Assembly: GCA_014859075.1 (NCBI GenBank)
Contig: JACUUW010000010.1
Coordinates: forward strand, 1 to 22,359
Reading direction: 5' to 3'
Length of the DNA stretch: 22,359 nt
Source of the DNA: Desulforudis sp.
GTDB taxonomy: Bacteria > Bacillota > Desulfotomaculia > Desulfotomaculales > Desulforudaceae
The position numbers were made by a program, and so were the translations under genes. Position 1 is the stretch's first letter. The number at the start of each line of letters is the position of its first letter. Under the pieces are notes generated by a model, which was given only the letters and a program-made list of their open reading frames with translations, was not told where the DNA came from and searched no databases. This document shows positions 1 through 7,372 of the stretch, in pieces.

Positions 1-1371
1 CTCGATTTCCCGCAACAGGGGCAAAGACAGCTCCCGGAGCTGCACCACGGCGTCGATCTCCACCGCGGGACCCTCATCAACGGCCGGCCGGGTTCGGGCG
101 TAACGGTTTAAGCCTACCCGTAAACGCGGAACCGCGTCCGCCGGCAGAGTAAACCCCGCCGCCTGACGATGCCCCCCAAACCTGGTCAATATTTCCCGGC
201 AGAATCCAAACGCTTCAATCAGGTCAAACCCGGGCTTGCTCCGCGCCGAACCCCGGCCCTCCTCCCCGTCCACCGCGATCAAAGCCACCGCCCGGCCGAC
301 ACGGGACACCAACCGGGAGGCCACAATGCCCAGCACGCCCGGATTCCATCCTTCCCCGGCCACCACCACCACGGGAGGCAGTTCGGGCCAACTGCTCAAC
401 TCGGCGATGACCGCGGCGGACACCTTCTCCTCTAGGTGCTTGCGCGCCTCGTTCAGGGAGGCTAGCTCCAGAGCCAGTGCAGGGGCATCCTCCGCTCCCG
501 CCAGCAAGAGTTCCACGCCCAGTTCGGGCCGGCCGATCCGTCCCGCCGCGTTGAGCAACGGGGCGATGCCGAAGGCTACGTCCCTGATCCCCGGGCTCTC
601 CCCCGAAAACCGGTTGTTGAGAGCGGCGACGCCCTCGTTCTCGAACAGAAGCGGCAGACCGTGCCGGATCAAAACCCGGTTTTCCCCCCGAACCGGCATA
701 ACGTCGGCCACCGTACCCAAACACGCCAGTCCCAGAAATCCCGGAGGCGGTTCCGCCTCAAGCAAAGCCTGAGCCAGTTTAAACGCCACTCCCACCCCGG
801 CCAGCTCTTTGAACGGATACGGACAATCCAAGCGCCGGGGATTCACCACCGGAACGGGAGGCACCTCACCCTGCGGTTCGTGATGGTCGCTGATAACAAA
901 GTCCAGACCCAGTACCCCGGCCCGGACCACTTCCGAGACGGCGGTAATCCCGCAGTCCACTGTGATCACCAGACTTACCCCGTCCGCGGCGGCCCGTTCC
1001 AGCGCCGGTAGGTGTAGGCCGTAACCGTCGGTCCGATCGGGGATATGGTAATCGGCCCGTCCACCCAAGGAACGCAAGGTCCGGATCAACAGCGCCGTCG
1101 CAGTCATCCCATCCACGTCATAGTCCCCGTATACCAGGATTTTTTCACCGGCGTCCAGGGACTTTCGAATTCTGGCCACGGCCCGGTCCATGTCCTTCAA
1201 CAGGTTAGGGGGCAATAAGGCTTCAAGGCCCCCATGTAAAAAGACCAGCGCCTCTTCGACGGTAAGCACGCCGCGGTTGACCAACAGTTGGGCCGTCAAT
1301 TCAGACAGCCCGCACTCCCGTGCCAGCATGCGGGTCAGTACGGGCTCCCGCTTTCTAATGAGCCACTTGAT
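1..1371 (-). CDS. recJ: RecJ single-stranded-DNA 5'-3' exonuclease, N-terminal part (cut by window edge)
   Basis: Degrades single-stranded DNA 5' to 3' in recombination and repair in the cytoplasm. Reading the minus strand gives about 457 residues, still open at base 1, so the C-terminus is missing. DHH-family motifs are clear: ILVYGDYDVDGMTA near residue 85 (motif I), VITVDCG, then DFVISDHHEP (the DHH motif), and the DHHA1 motif RFGGHRQAAGF near the left edge. These aspartates and histidines bind the catalytic metals. The frame is closed upstream by a TAA at 1398-1396. No ATG, GTG or TTG lies near the Shine-Dalgarno (GGAAAGGCGG, 1389-1380). The codon at ideal spacing is ATC at 1371, and the first ATG in frame is at 1329, after IKWLIRKREPVLTR. 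I set the start at 1371 because those residues look like a normal RecJ N-terminus, but it is uncertain. It has its own promoter at 1411-1439. Family identity is very sure. Confidence 0.95.
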   Translation of the reverse strand, partial: MKWLIRKREPVLTRMLARECGLSELTAQLLVNRGVLTVEEALVFLHGGLEALLPPNLLKDMDRAVARIRKSLDAGEKILVYGDYDVDGMTATALLIRTLRSLGGRADYHIPDRTDGYGLHLPALERAAADGVSLVITVDCGITAVSEVVRAGVLGLDFVISDHHEPQGEVPPVPVVNPRRLDCPYPFKELAGVGVAFKLAQALLEAEPPPGFLGLACLGTVADVMPVRGENRVLIRHGLPLLFENEGVAALNNRFSGESPGIRDVAFGIAPLLNAAGRIGRPELGVELLLAGAEDAPALALELASLNEARKHLEEKVSAAVIAELSSWPELPPVVVVAGEGWNPGVLGIVASRLVSRVGRAVALIAVDGEEGRGSARSKPGFDLIEAFGFCREILTRFGGHRQAAGFTLPADAVPRLRVGLNRYARTRPAVDEGPAVEIDAVVQLRELSLPLLREIE

Positions 1372-1410
1372 TGTTTTAACCGCCTTTCCGGAAAATTATC
1401 ACTTGGAAAA

Positions 1411-1439
1411 ATTATAATTTCCCGGCGGCCGTTTTACAA
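1411..1439 (-). promoter_or_regulatory. sigma-A-type promoter of recJ
   Basis: On the minus strand TTGTAA (1439-1434) is followed by a 17-base spacer and a perfect TATAAT (1416-1411). The predicted transcript start near 1404 leaves a leader of about 33 bases containing the recJ Shine-Dalgarno. Spacing and hexamers fit the housekeeping consensus well. Not experimentally supported. Confidence 0.65.
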
Positions 1440-1444
1440 GCCGA

Positions 1445-1461
1445 GCGGGCCGAAGGCCCGC
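1445..1461 (-). terminator. GC-rich hairpin after the small winged-helix gene
   Basis: A perfect 7-bp inverted repeat, GCGGGCC and GGCCCGC around a 3-base loop, lies 4 bases past the stop codon of the upstream minus-strand gene and just before the recJ promoter. No T-run follows on either strand, so intrinsic termination is doubtful. It may only stabilise the 3' end of the mRNA. Confidence 0.3.
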
Positions 1462-1465
1462 CCCG

Positions 1466-1756
1466 CTACTGGAGAATCCGTTCTTCCTTGAGATCGATGA
1501 ATTCCCACCCGAGTTTGGTCAAGCTGCAGATCTTGCTCTTGCCCTCCGCCGTTACGTCCACCAGTCCCAGGGCGTACAGCTGCATGATGATGTGGTCCAA
1601 TACCGCCCTTTTCACGCGGGACGTCAGTGAGAGTTCCTCCTTGTTCATACGTCCCTGCTCGCCAAGGGCGCGCAACACCCTGGTTGCTTCCGGTGGCAGA
1701 CGGTGGTCCACCTGTACGAAGTACTCGGTCAGAGAAACAGACGAATCAATTACCAC
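1466..1756 (-). CDS. Small winged-helix-like hypothetical protein (96 aa)
   Basis: I do not recognise a named family. The protein begins VIDSSVSLTEYFV, followed by a helical segment rich in Leu, Arg and Glu (PPEATRVLRALGEQGRMNKE), a second helix pair (RVKRAVLDHIIMQLYALGL) and a beta-hairpin-like end (VDVTAEGKSKICSLTKLGWEFIDL). That order resembles a winged helix-turn-helix of the MarR/ArsR type, so it could bind DNA; this is inference from pattern only. The frame opens further upstream at TTG 1786, but AAGGAGG (1772-1766) lies inside that extension, nine bases before the GTG at 1756, which decides the start. A perfect palindrome lies about 60 bases upstream. It stands between spoIVA and recJ as a single gene. 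Confidence 0.75.
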   Translation of the reverse strand: MVIDSSVSLTEYFVQVDHRLPPEATRVLRALGEQGRMNKEELSLTSRVKRAVLDHIIMQLYALGLVDVTAEGKSKICSLTKLGWEFIDLKEERILQ

Positions 1757-1813
1757 TTCCGTTTTCCTCCTTACGGTAATTTTCAATTAGTATGTACATT
1801 TTTGCCTTCATTA

Positions 1814-1829
1814 ATAACTATTTAGTTAT
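1814..1829. promoter_or_regulatory. Palindrome, possible operator
   Basis: ATAACTA and TAGTTAT form a perfect 7-bp inverted repeat with a 2-base TT centre. It is AT-rich, non-coding, and lies 58 bases upstream of the start of the small winged-helix-like gene. It is a fair candidate for an autoregulatory binding site, but only one copy is seen. Confidence 0.35.
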
Positions 1830-1908
1830 CTCGGCGTTGGAAATTAGAGGCATGAATTAGCCTAATAATCAAATCGCGGATGGTTATACTACGATATAGG
1901 GGTTCGTA

Positions 1909-2142
1909 ATGGCCGAGCCTGAGACTATCACCGGGTCTAACGGCTCGGTGGTGGTCAAACCAAAGGCCGATATCGGGTCCAACGGCTCGATATCGGCCGG
2001 CGGTAAGAGCAGACGGTTTCTCGATCGGCTCGGGTACGGTCCCAAGGATCGTATCCGGGTCATAAGAGAGGCCCTCTGTTCGAGGCTAAGATTAAAGTGT
2101 CTGCCGGACAATTCAAAGTATAGGGTTGCCGGTGGTCGATAG
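1909..2142 (+). CDS. Doubtful small hypothetical protein (77 aa) with internal repeat
   Basis: An ATG frame preceded by AGGGG at about 7 bases and by a TATACT box (1885-1890) without a good -35. The encoded peptide is of unknown family. The N-terminal half is low-complexity and carries a 14-residue repeat (TGSNGSVVVKPKAD then IGSNGSISAGGK). The C-terminal half is basic (RRFLDRLGYGPKDRIRVIREALCSRLRLK). The DNA repeat is in phase with the codons (42-base period), and third positions are GC-rich in the first half, which supports coding. Against it: the minus strand is also open over 1884-2111, and the same bases form strong inverted repeats, so the interval may instead be a structured RNA or DNA element. 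It would be the only plus-strand gene in the left 18 kb. Confidence 0.35.
   Translation: MAEPETITGSNGSVVVKPKADIGSNGSISAGGKSRRFLDRLGYGPKDRIRVIREALCSRLRLKCLPDNSKYRVAGGR
1932..1998. repeat. Direct repeat plus 11-bp inverted repeat
   Basis: CGGGTCTAACGGCTCG (1932-1947) recurs as CGGGTCCAACGGCTCG (1974-1989), 15 of 16 identical. Around the second copy, GGCCGATATCG (1965-1975) and CGATATCGGCC (1988-1998) are perfect reverse complements with a 12-base loop. Part of the first copy (GGCTCGG) can pair with CCGAGCC just upstream at 1913-1919. From 1999 to 2289 I see only a further 6-bp inverted repeat (ATGGCC/GGCCAT at 2252-2271) and no recognisable gene outside the doubtful ORF. Confidence 0.7.
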
Positions 2143-2289
2143 ATTGCCGGCAGCTCTCAAGGTAGTCACTTTAATTGAGCAAAGGTCATCATAGGTCTCG
2201 CCACGGTCCGCGGCAGCCGAAAGGTTGTCGCGGGCTGTAAAGAAACTTGTGATGGCCGGCGCGCAGGCCATTACGGGCTCTTATATATA

Positions 2290-2319
2290 GAAACCCTTCT
2301 CGTCTACGAGAAGGGTTTC
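2290..2319 (-). terminator. Intrinsic terminator of spoIVA
   Basis: A perfect 13-bp stem (GAAACCCTTCTCG / CGAGAAGGGTTTC) with a 4-base loop lies 20 bases past the spoIVA stop. On the minus strand it is followed by TATATATAAG, a moderate U-tract. The structure is nearly symmetric and could also stop plus-strand transcripts. Confidence 0.8.
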
Positions 2320-2339
2320 TTGTGCACTCTGTCCGCGGA

Positions 2340-3818
2340 TTAGATGATTATGCAAATGAGGCCCCCGCTTCCGTCGTTGACGATTCTCTGCAACGTTTCC
2401 TGGAGCTTGGACTGGGCGTTTTCGGGCATCCGGTGCAGCTTGTTCTGTATCCCTTCGCGGACCAGATCGTGCAGCGACTTACCAAAGATTTCGGATTCCC
2501 AGATCTTCTTGGGATCATCCTCGAACTCCTTCAGAATGAACCGGACCAGCTCCTCACACTGTTTCTCGGTCCCGATGATCGGCGTTATTTCGGTGGTGAT
2601 GTCGGCCCGGATTACGTGCAATGATGGAGCGCTGGCCCTGAGCCGGACGCCGAAACGGTTCCCCTGGCGGATCAGCTCCGGTTCCTCCAGGTTCATTTCG
2701 TCCAGCCGGGGGGTCACCACCCCGTAGCCGGTGTCCCGCACCTCGTGCAAAGCCGCCGCCACCTTGTCGTATTCCCGCTTGGCCACGGCAAGGTCCTTCA
2801 CCAGGCGGAACAGGTCGTGGTCGCCGGTCACCTTGAAACCGCTCTCTTCGCTGACGATTTCGTAGAACAGGTTCGGCAGGGCTTTGACCTCCACCTCGGC
2901 CCAACCGGTACCCATGTTTAATTCCGTCAAGGCCGTTTCGGAAACAAAGTCGTGGTCGGCCAACTCTTCGGTGATCCCGCGGATGTCGCGCACGCGGTGT
3001 ATTTTACGCACGGCGTCGTGCACGGCTGCCTCAAATTTTTCCCGCAGCCAGTGGGTCGGTTCCAATTCCTCCACCCATAGCGGAATATCGATTTTTACTT
3101 CGGTCACCGGGAACTCGTACAAAATCTCCTCCAGGATGGTGACAATGTCGCCCTGGTTCATCTCCAGGCAATCCAGCGGCAGTACAGGCACGTCATACTT
3201 CGCCTGCAGTTCCCCGGCCAGGTGTTGGCTGTCCAGGGCGTGAGGCTTGGTCGTGTTCAGCACAACTAGAAAGGGTTTGTTGAGTTGCTTCAACTCTTCA
3301 ACAACCCGTTCCTCCGCCTCTACATAATTCTCCCGCGGGATGTCGGTGATGCTGCCGTCCGTAGTCATCACCAGTCCGATCGTCGAATGCTCGGAGATCA
3401 CCTTCCGCGTTCCGATTTCCGCCGCTTCCATAAAGGGGATCGGCTCCTCGAACCAGGGTGTAGTCACCATTCTGGGCTCATCCTCTTCATCGTAGCCCAG
3501 CGCCCCTTCCACCCGGTAGCCGACGTTGTCAACCAAGCGCACCTTCAGCTTAATGTTTTGCCCGACTGAAATCTCCACGGCTTCATTCGGCACAAATTTG
3601 GGTTCAGTGGTCATGATGGTACGTCCCGCTCCACTCTGCGGCAATTCGTCGCGTGCCCGTTCCTTATCATAGACGTCCTTGATATTTGGAATCACGAGGA
3701 GGTCCATGAACCGCTTGATGAAAGTCGACTTGCCGGTACGCACGCCCCCAACCACTCCGATGTAAATGTCGCCGCCAGTACGTTCGGCGATGTCGTTAAA
3801 AATATCTATCCTTTCCAT
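2340..3818 (-). CDS. spoIVA: SpoIVA, stage IV sporulation morphogenetic ATPase
   Basis: Cytoskeletal-like ATPase that polymerises on the outer forespore membrane and forms the basement layer of the spore coat, also needed for cortex formation. Its 492 residues equal the Bacillus subtilis length. Walker A is GGVRTGKST at 24-32 with Lys30. Threonines 70 and 71 (IMTTEPKF) match the sensor threonines known in the family. Asp97 in VRLVDNVGY is the Walker B aspartate. The conserved C-terminus ends GGLICIII. The frame stays open for 65 codons upstream, but MERIDIFNDIAERTGGD is the family's normal start and AAGGAAAGG lies just before it, so I start at 3818. It is monocistronic, with a sigma-E-like promoter about 140 bases upstream and a strong terminator. 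Confidence 0.98.
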   Translation of the reverse strand: MERIDIFNDIAERTGGDIYIGVVGGVRTGKSTFIKRFMDLLVIPNIKDVYDKERARDELPQSGAGRTIMTTEPKFVPNEAVEISVGQNIKLKVRLVDNVGYRVEGALGYDEEDEPRMVTTPWFEEPIPFMEAAEIGTRKVISEHSTIGLVMTTDGSITDIPRENYVEAEERVVEELKQLNKPFLVVLNTTKPHALDSQHLAGELQAKYDVPVLPLDCLEMNQGDIVTILEEILYEFPVTEVKIDIPLWVEELEPTHWLREKFEAAVHDAVRKIHRVRDIRGITEELADHDFVSETALTELNMGTGWAEVEVKALPNLFYEIVSEESGFKVTGDHDLFRLVKDLAVAKREYDKVAAALHEVRDTGYGVVTPRLDEMNLEEPELIRQGNRFGVRLRASAPSLHVIRADITTEITPIIGTEKQCEELVRFILKEFEDDPKKIWESEIFGKSLHDLVREGIQNKLHRMPENAQSKLQETLQRIVNDGSGGLICIII

Positions 3819-3956
3819 AGACCTTTCCTTCCCCCCTTTTGATTTCAAGGTTTCCGGGTGCCCGCTGAAGTACATATTATCAAGCCTTAACGCATCCCCC
3901 CCGGGGTGATACTTTATGGGAAGAAATTTTTTCCATAGCCCGACTTTAACACTATA

Positions 3957-3985
3957 TATATATGAACGGGCGTTCCCAATATACC
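3957..3985 (-). promoter_or_regulatory. Candidate sigma-E-type promoter of spoIVA
   Basis: On the minus strand GGTATATT (3985-3978) and CATATATA (3964-3957) are separated by 13 bases, close to the sporulation sigma-E consensus (an ATATT-like -35 and a CATA-containing -10). Known spoIVA genes are sigma-E dependent. The leader would be about 130 bases. The TA-rich -10 makes a chance match possible. Confidence 0.45.
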
Positions 3986-4002
3986 GGAAGACTAAACAAA
4001 AA

Positions 4003-4027
4003 ATCCCACCCATTTAAGAAGTGGGAT
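4003..4027 (-). terminator. Intrinsic terminator of the acyl-CoA synthetase/DRTGG operon
   Basis: ATCCCAC and GTGGGAT form a 7-bp stem with an 11-base loop. On the minus strand the stem runs directly into TTTTTGTTT. It lies about 60 bases past the stop codon at 4086 and ahead of the spoIVA promoter. Confidence 0.8.
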
Positions 4028-4085
4028 GAGGGAAGCGGGAATGTGAGATTCCGGTTGGGATTTTTCGTTTCTCCGGAAAAGTCGT

Positions 4086-5141
4086 TTATACTTTAAGGAT
4101 TTCGACCACCCGTTGCCAATCGCAGTACTTCTCAATGTTTTCCAGCGCCAAGGCTATCGCCTTCTGGTCGCCCGGCCGGATACGGCGTGCGACCTCCGAG
4201 ATCCGATCAATGGTGGTGACAGTGTCATAATGGACCAGAATCAACGGTACCCCTTTGTCTTTCGCCCTGGTCACCACGTTGATGTGCGGATAGAGACCTC
4301 CGGTCAGGATCAAGACCGAAGTGCTCGTTTCCAGCGCCGCCAGTGCGTAGTCGGAACGGTCCCCGCCGATGATCACGGCCTTGTTCAGGGCGCGGCGCAG
4401 GCTGTCCAGCGCACTCTCGATGGTCATCGCTCCAATCAGCACATCCTCGACCAAAAGGTCCAGTTTGTCCTCGCCGGCCAGAATCTCGCCTCCCAGTACG
4501 TCGTAGTACTCAGCCACCGTCGGGGAGTGGATCTCAGGGCGCTTGGGGATGGCCCCCAGCCAGCGGTATCCAAAGCTGTCCAACAACTGGGCGTATACAC
4601 CCTGAGCCTTGGCAAGCAACGGCCGGGGAACGCTGTTGAAAATGTTTCCGACCAGGGTCAGCCCCTTACAAACCACGTACCGGTTGAAGAACAGGGTTTC
4701 GTCGAAGCTGAAGTCGTTCTTAACGTGCGTGGTGACCAGGATGCCCGCCCCCAAGTCACGCGCAATGCTGATCGCGTCCAGGCCGAAGCTGGCCATCACC
4801 CACGGAAAACTGGTCCCGTCGATGATTACCGGGTCGAACTTGGCGGCGATTTCCTGATACGATTTAAGGACCAGGTCGCGGCACTTTTTGGGGTCACGAT
4901 ACCCGGAAACGTAGAAGCTTCCCGCGGTGAGCGGCACGATCGTATCCAGTTCATCGGTCATCCCCAGGACCGTTTTCATCAGTACGCCGTCTTCGTCGCG
5001 CTGGTCGAGTACCCCGGCGGTACTGCCCACCGGCTTAAAATAGCCGGGGTTGAAACCCTCCTGGCGGAGTTTAAGCGCCAGTCCCAGCGCCACAGCCGTC
5101 TTCCCGCTCCCCGGGGTTCCGATCAGGTAAACACTCTTCAC
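4086..5141 (-). CDS. P-loop (BioD-like) protein with DRTGG domain
   Basis: About 351 residues. The N-terminal half is a dethiobiotin-synthetase/CobB-like NTPase fold with P-loop GTPGSGKT near residues 8-15 and VIIDGTSFPWV as a probable Walker B region. The C-terminal part carries the DRTGG signature (IIGGDRSDYALAALETS followed by VLILTGG). The same two-domain arrangement forms the N-terminal region of long phosphotransacetylases, but the catalytic Pta domain is absent here. The exact role is unknown; a nucleotide-responsive regulator or partner of the acyl-CoA synthetase encoded just upstream is a reasonable inference. The frame opens at GTG 5156, which overlaps the previous stop as GTGA. GTG 5141 is preferred because GAGGTGG stands nine bases before it. 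Confidence 0.85.
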   Translation of the reverse strand: MKSVYLIGTPGSGKTAVALGLALKLRQEGFNPGYFKPVGSTAGVLDQRDEDGVLMKTVLGMTDELDTIVPLTAGSFYVSGYRDPKKCRDLVLKSYQEIAAKFDPVIIDGTSFPWVMASFGLDAISIARDLGAGILVTTHVKNDFSFDETLFFNRYVVCKGLTLVGNIFNSVPRPLLAKAQGVYAQLLDSFGYRWLGAIPKRPEIHSPTVAEYYDVLGGEILAGEDKLDLLVEDVLIGAMTIESALDSLRRALNKAVIIGGDRSDYALAALETSTSVLILTGGLYPHINVVTRAKDKGVPLILVHYDTVTTIDRISEVARRIRPGDQKAIALALENIEKYCDWQRVVEILKV

Positions 5142-5152
5142 TGTTCGCCACC

Positions 5153-7252
5153 TCACGAAATGGTAATTTTCACGTCCAGGGCCTGCGCCCCCGACTGGTA
5201 GGCAAACACCGGGTTGATATCCATTTCGGTAATCTGCGGAAAATCAACCACCAGACGCGCCACCCGGGCGATAATGTCCACCAGGGCGCCCATGTCGGCC
5301 GGCTTTTCCCCCCGGTAACCCCGCAGCAGGGTATACGCCTTGGTTTCGGTGATCATCTTCTCGATCTCACGCAGGGACAACCCATGGGCCAGGCGGAAGC
5401 TCACGTCCTTCAGCAAATTTACATAGATTCCGCCCAGACCGAACGCAATGAGCGGCCCGAAGTGCACGTCCCGGCTCATGCCGATAATCACCTCGGTACC
5501 TTTGGACGCCATGCGCTGGACGTCAACACCGTGTGGGACCACCTCCGGCAAAGAACGCTGGACGTTGCTTATCACCGCCCAGAAGTTGGCCATCACTTCG
5601 CCGGGACTATCGAGCCCCATCCGTACCCCGCCGATATCGGTCTTATGAATAATTTTTGGCGAGGCAACCTTCAGCACGACGGGGTAGCCGATCTCCTCGG
5701 CGATGGCCACCGCCTCTTCGGCCCGGGTGGCCAATTTGGTCGGGGCCACCGGGATGCCGTAGGCTTCCACCACCGCCGCCCCTTCACTGCCCAACAGCAC
5801 CACCCGGTTGTCTTCCTTCACCGCCAGGAAAACGGCCCGAACCCGTTCCTGGTCCACGTCGTACTCCGGCAACGGTTTTGCCGGTTCGGCCTTGACCGTC
5901 CGTGCGTATTGGGCCAGTCCGCCCATTGCCTTTACGGCCACCTCCGGGAAGGTATAGCTCGGAATGCCGCCCTCGGAGAGGACGCGTACACCCTCCTCCA
6001 AGATTTCCCCGCCCATATAGACCCCGAAAACCGGCTTTTCGGGAAACCGCCCGGCCACCTCCACGATCACGCCGGCCGTTTCCCCCGGTTCGGCCGCCGC
6101 CGTCGGACAGACCAGTACCACTACGGCGTCCACGTTTTCATCCTCAAGCACCCTGGACAGTGCAAACCGGTAGCGGTCGGCCCTGCCGTCCCCCAGCACG
6201 TCCACCGGGTTGTAAATGTTCGCCTCCACGGGGAGTTCGGCCCGGAGGGCGTCGAGCGTGGACTTGCCGAATCGAGCGATCGACAACCCCTGTTGCTCCG
6301 CGGCGTCGGTGGCTACGATTCCGGGACCGCCGGAATTAGTCACGATCGCCAGCCGGTCTCCTTTGGGAACCGGCTGATCCGCAAAGGCAAAGGCCAAGTC
6401 AAACAGTTCGGACATGCTGCGGACCCTGATCACCCCGGCCCGCTCGAAAGCCACCTCGTAGGCCAGGTCGCTACCCGCCAACGCCCCGGTGTGGGACGAA
6501 GCGGCTTGGGCACCGGCCTGACTGGTCCCGGATTTGAGGACGACAATCGGTTTTTCCTTGACGGCCCGGCCGGCCACGTCTAAAAACCGGTTTCCCTCCG
6601 AGACGTCTTCGATGTAACAGAGGATGACCCGGGTTGCGGGGTCTGCGGCGGCCGAAGCGATAAAGTCGGACTCGTTCAGGTCGGACTTGTTCCCCAGACT
6701 GATAAACTTGCTGAATCCCAGGCCGCTGGTCAGGCTCCAGTCCAGGATCGCCACCAGCATGGCGCCGCTCTGCGAGATGAAAGCGATCTCGCCCTGTTTC
6801 GGAAAGCCGGCCGCAAAAGACGCATTAAACGGCGTATTGGTGTCCATTATTCCCACGCAGTTCGGTCCAACCACGCGCATTTTGTAGCGGCGGGCGACCG
6901 CCACCAGTTCCTTTTCCAGTGCCAGCCCTTCGGGACCGGTTTCCTTGAATCCCGCGCTGATCACGATTAAATGCTTTACCCCGGCCTGGCCGCACTCCTC
7001 GGCCACCGGCAGAACAGTCCGGGCCGGCACGGCAATTACCCCCACGTCCACCGGTTCGGGCACCCGGGTGATCGACGGAAAGGTGGGGTATCCTTCAATT
7101 TCACTCTCTTTCGGGTTGATCGGGAAGATGCGGCCTTGATACCCACAGGCGATAATGTTCTTCAGGATGATGTTTCCTATTTTCCCCGGTTTGCCTGAGG
7201 CCCCGATTACGGCCACAGATCTCGGAGAAAACAGGAGAGAAAGATTTTCCAA
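5153..7252 (-). CDS. Acyl-CoA synthetase (ADP/NDP-forming), fused alpha-beta type
   Basis: Interconverts an acyl-CoA, ADP and phosphate with the free acid, CoA and ATP, so it can make ATP from acyl-CoA thioesters or activate acids. About 699 residues as one chain: CoA-binding Rossmann domain (SPRSVAVIGASGKPGKIG, residues 9-26), two succinyl-CoA-synthetase-like domains with the phosphohistidine in SSHTGALAGSD (His about 254), and a C-terminal ATP-grasp domain from about 480 on (IGYPVVLKVAS, IIHKTDIGGV). The substrate is not readable from sequence; the family covers acetate, branched-chain and aryl acids. GTG 7279 and GTG 7261 are also in frame, but AGGAAGG sits eight bases before TTG 7252, giving the usual N-terminus MENLSLLFSPRSVAV. 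It heads a two-gene operon with the DRTGG protein. Confidence 0.93.
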   Translation of the reverse strand: MENLSLLFSPRSVAVIGASGKPGKIGNIILKNIIACGYQGRIFPINPKESEIEGYPTFPSITRVPEPVDVGVIAVPARTVLPVAEECGQAGVKHLIVISAGFKETGPEGLALEKELVAVARRYKMRVVGPNCVGIMDTNTPFNASFAAGFPKQGEIAFISQSGAMLVAILDWSLTSGLGFSKFISLGNKSDLNESDFIASAAADPATRVILCYIEDVSEGNRFLDVAGRAVKEKPIVVLKSGTSQAGAQAASSHTGALAGSDLAYEVAFERAGVIRVRSMSELFDLAFAFADQPVPKGDRLAIVTNSGGPGIVATDAAEQQGLSIARFGKSTLDALRAELPVEANIYNPVDVLGDGRADRYRFALSRVLEDENVDAVVVLVCPTAAAEPGETAGVIVEVAGRFPEKPVFGVYMGGEILEEGVRVLSEGGIPSYTFPEVAVKAMGGLAQYARTVKAEPAKPLPEYDVDQERVRAVFLAVKEDNRVVLLGSEGAAVVEAYGIPVAPTKLATRAEEAVAIAEEIGYPVVLKVASPKIIHKTDIGGVRMGLDSPGEVMANFWAVISNVQRSLPEVVPHGVDVQRMASKGTEVIIGMSRDVHFGPLIAFGLGGIYVNLLKDVSFRLAHGLSLREIEKMITETKAYTLLRGYRGEKPADMGALVDIIARVARLVVDFPQITEMDINPVFAYQSGAQALDVKITIS

Positions 7253-7354
7253 GCCGGTCACCTTCCTGTGCAATCTCACATTATCCTGTACCGATTCGGC
7301 AGTTTATAGCACTTTCTCCGCCCGCCTTGTTAGTCCTTTTTTTCCCAAGAAAAA

Positions 7355-7372
7355 AGGCGCCTTTCGACGCCT
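7355..7372 (-). terminator. Terminator at the 3' end of the LysM/SleB-type hydrolase gene
   Basis: AGGCG (overlapping the TAG stop codon) pairs with CGCCT across an 8-base loop and runs into TTTTTT on the minus strand. A second fold, CCTTTTTT/AAAAAAGG around a 7-base loop (7336-7357), overlaps it. The stem is short, but the T-run is good. Confidence 0.6.

Noticed and set aside
224..724. Complete minus-strand ORF of 166 codons inside recJ
   Set aside because: It is out of frame with the recJ DHH/DHHA1 motifs and has a glycine/arginine-rich composition typical of an off-frame reading.
2143..2289. Possible riboswitch or small RNA before the spoIVA terminator
   Set aside because: Only a 6-bp inverted repeat is seen; no known riboswitch core could be matched and no gene follows in the right direction.
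3819..4013. 65-codon in-frame N-terminal extension of spoIVA
   Set aside because: SpoIVA proteins begin at MERIDIF/MEKVDIF, a Shine-Dalgarno is just before 3818, and the extension overlaps the likely promoter and the upstream terminator.
4113..5201. Long plus-strand open frame (about 360 codons) opposite the DRTGG gene
   Set aside because: It is antisense to a well-supported gene, has no family motifs, and its openness follows from the GC-rich third positions of the real gene.
5384..6583. Plus-strand open frame of about 400 codons opposite the ADP-forming acyl-CoA synthetase
   Set aside because: The minus-strand protein has complete family motifs; the antisense product is histidine/arginine-rich and without recognisable domains.
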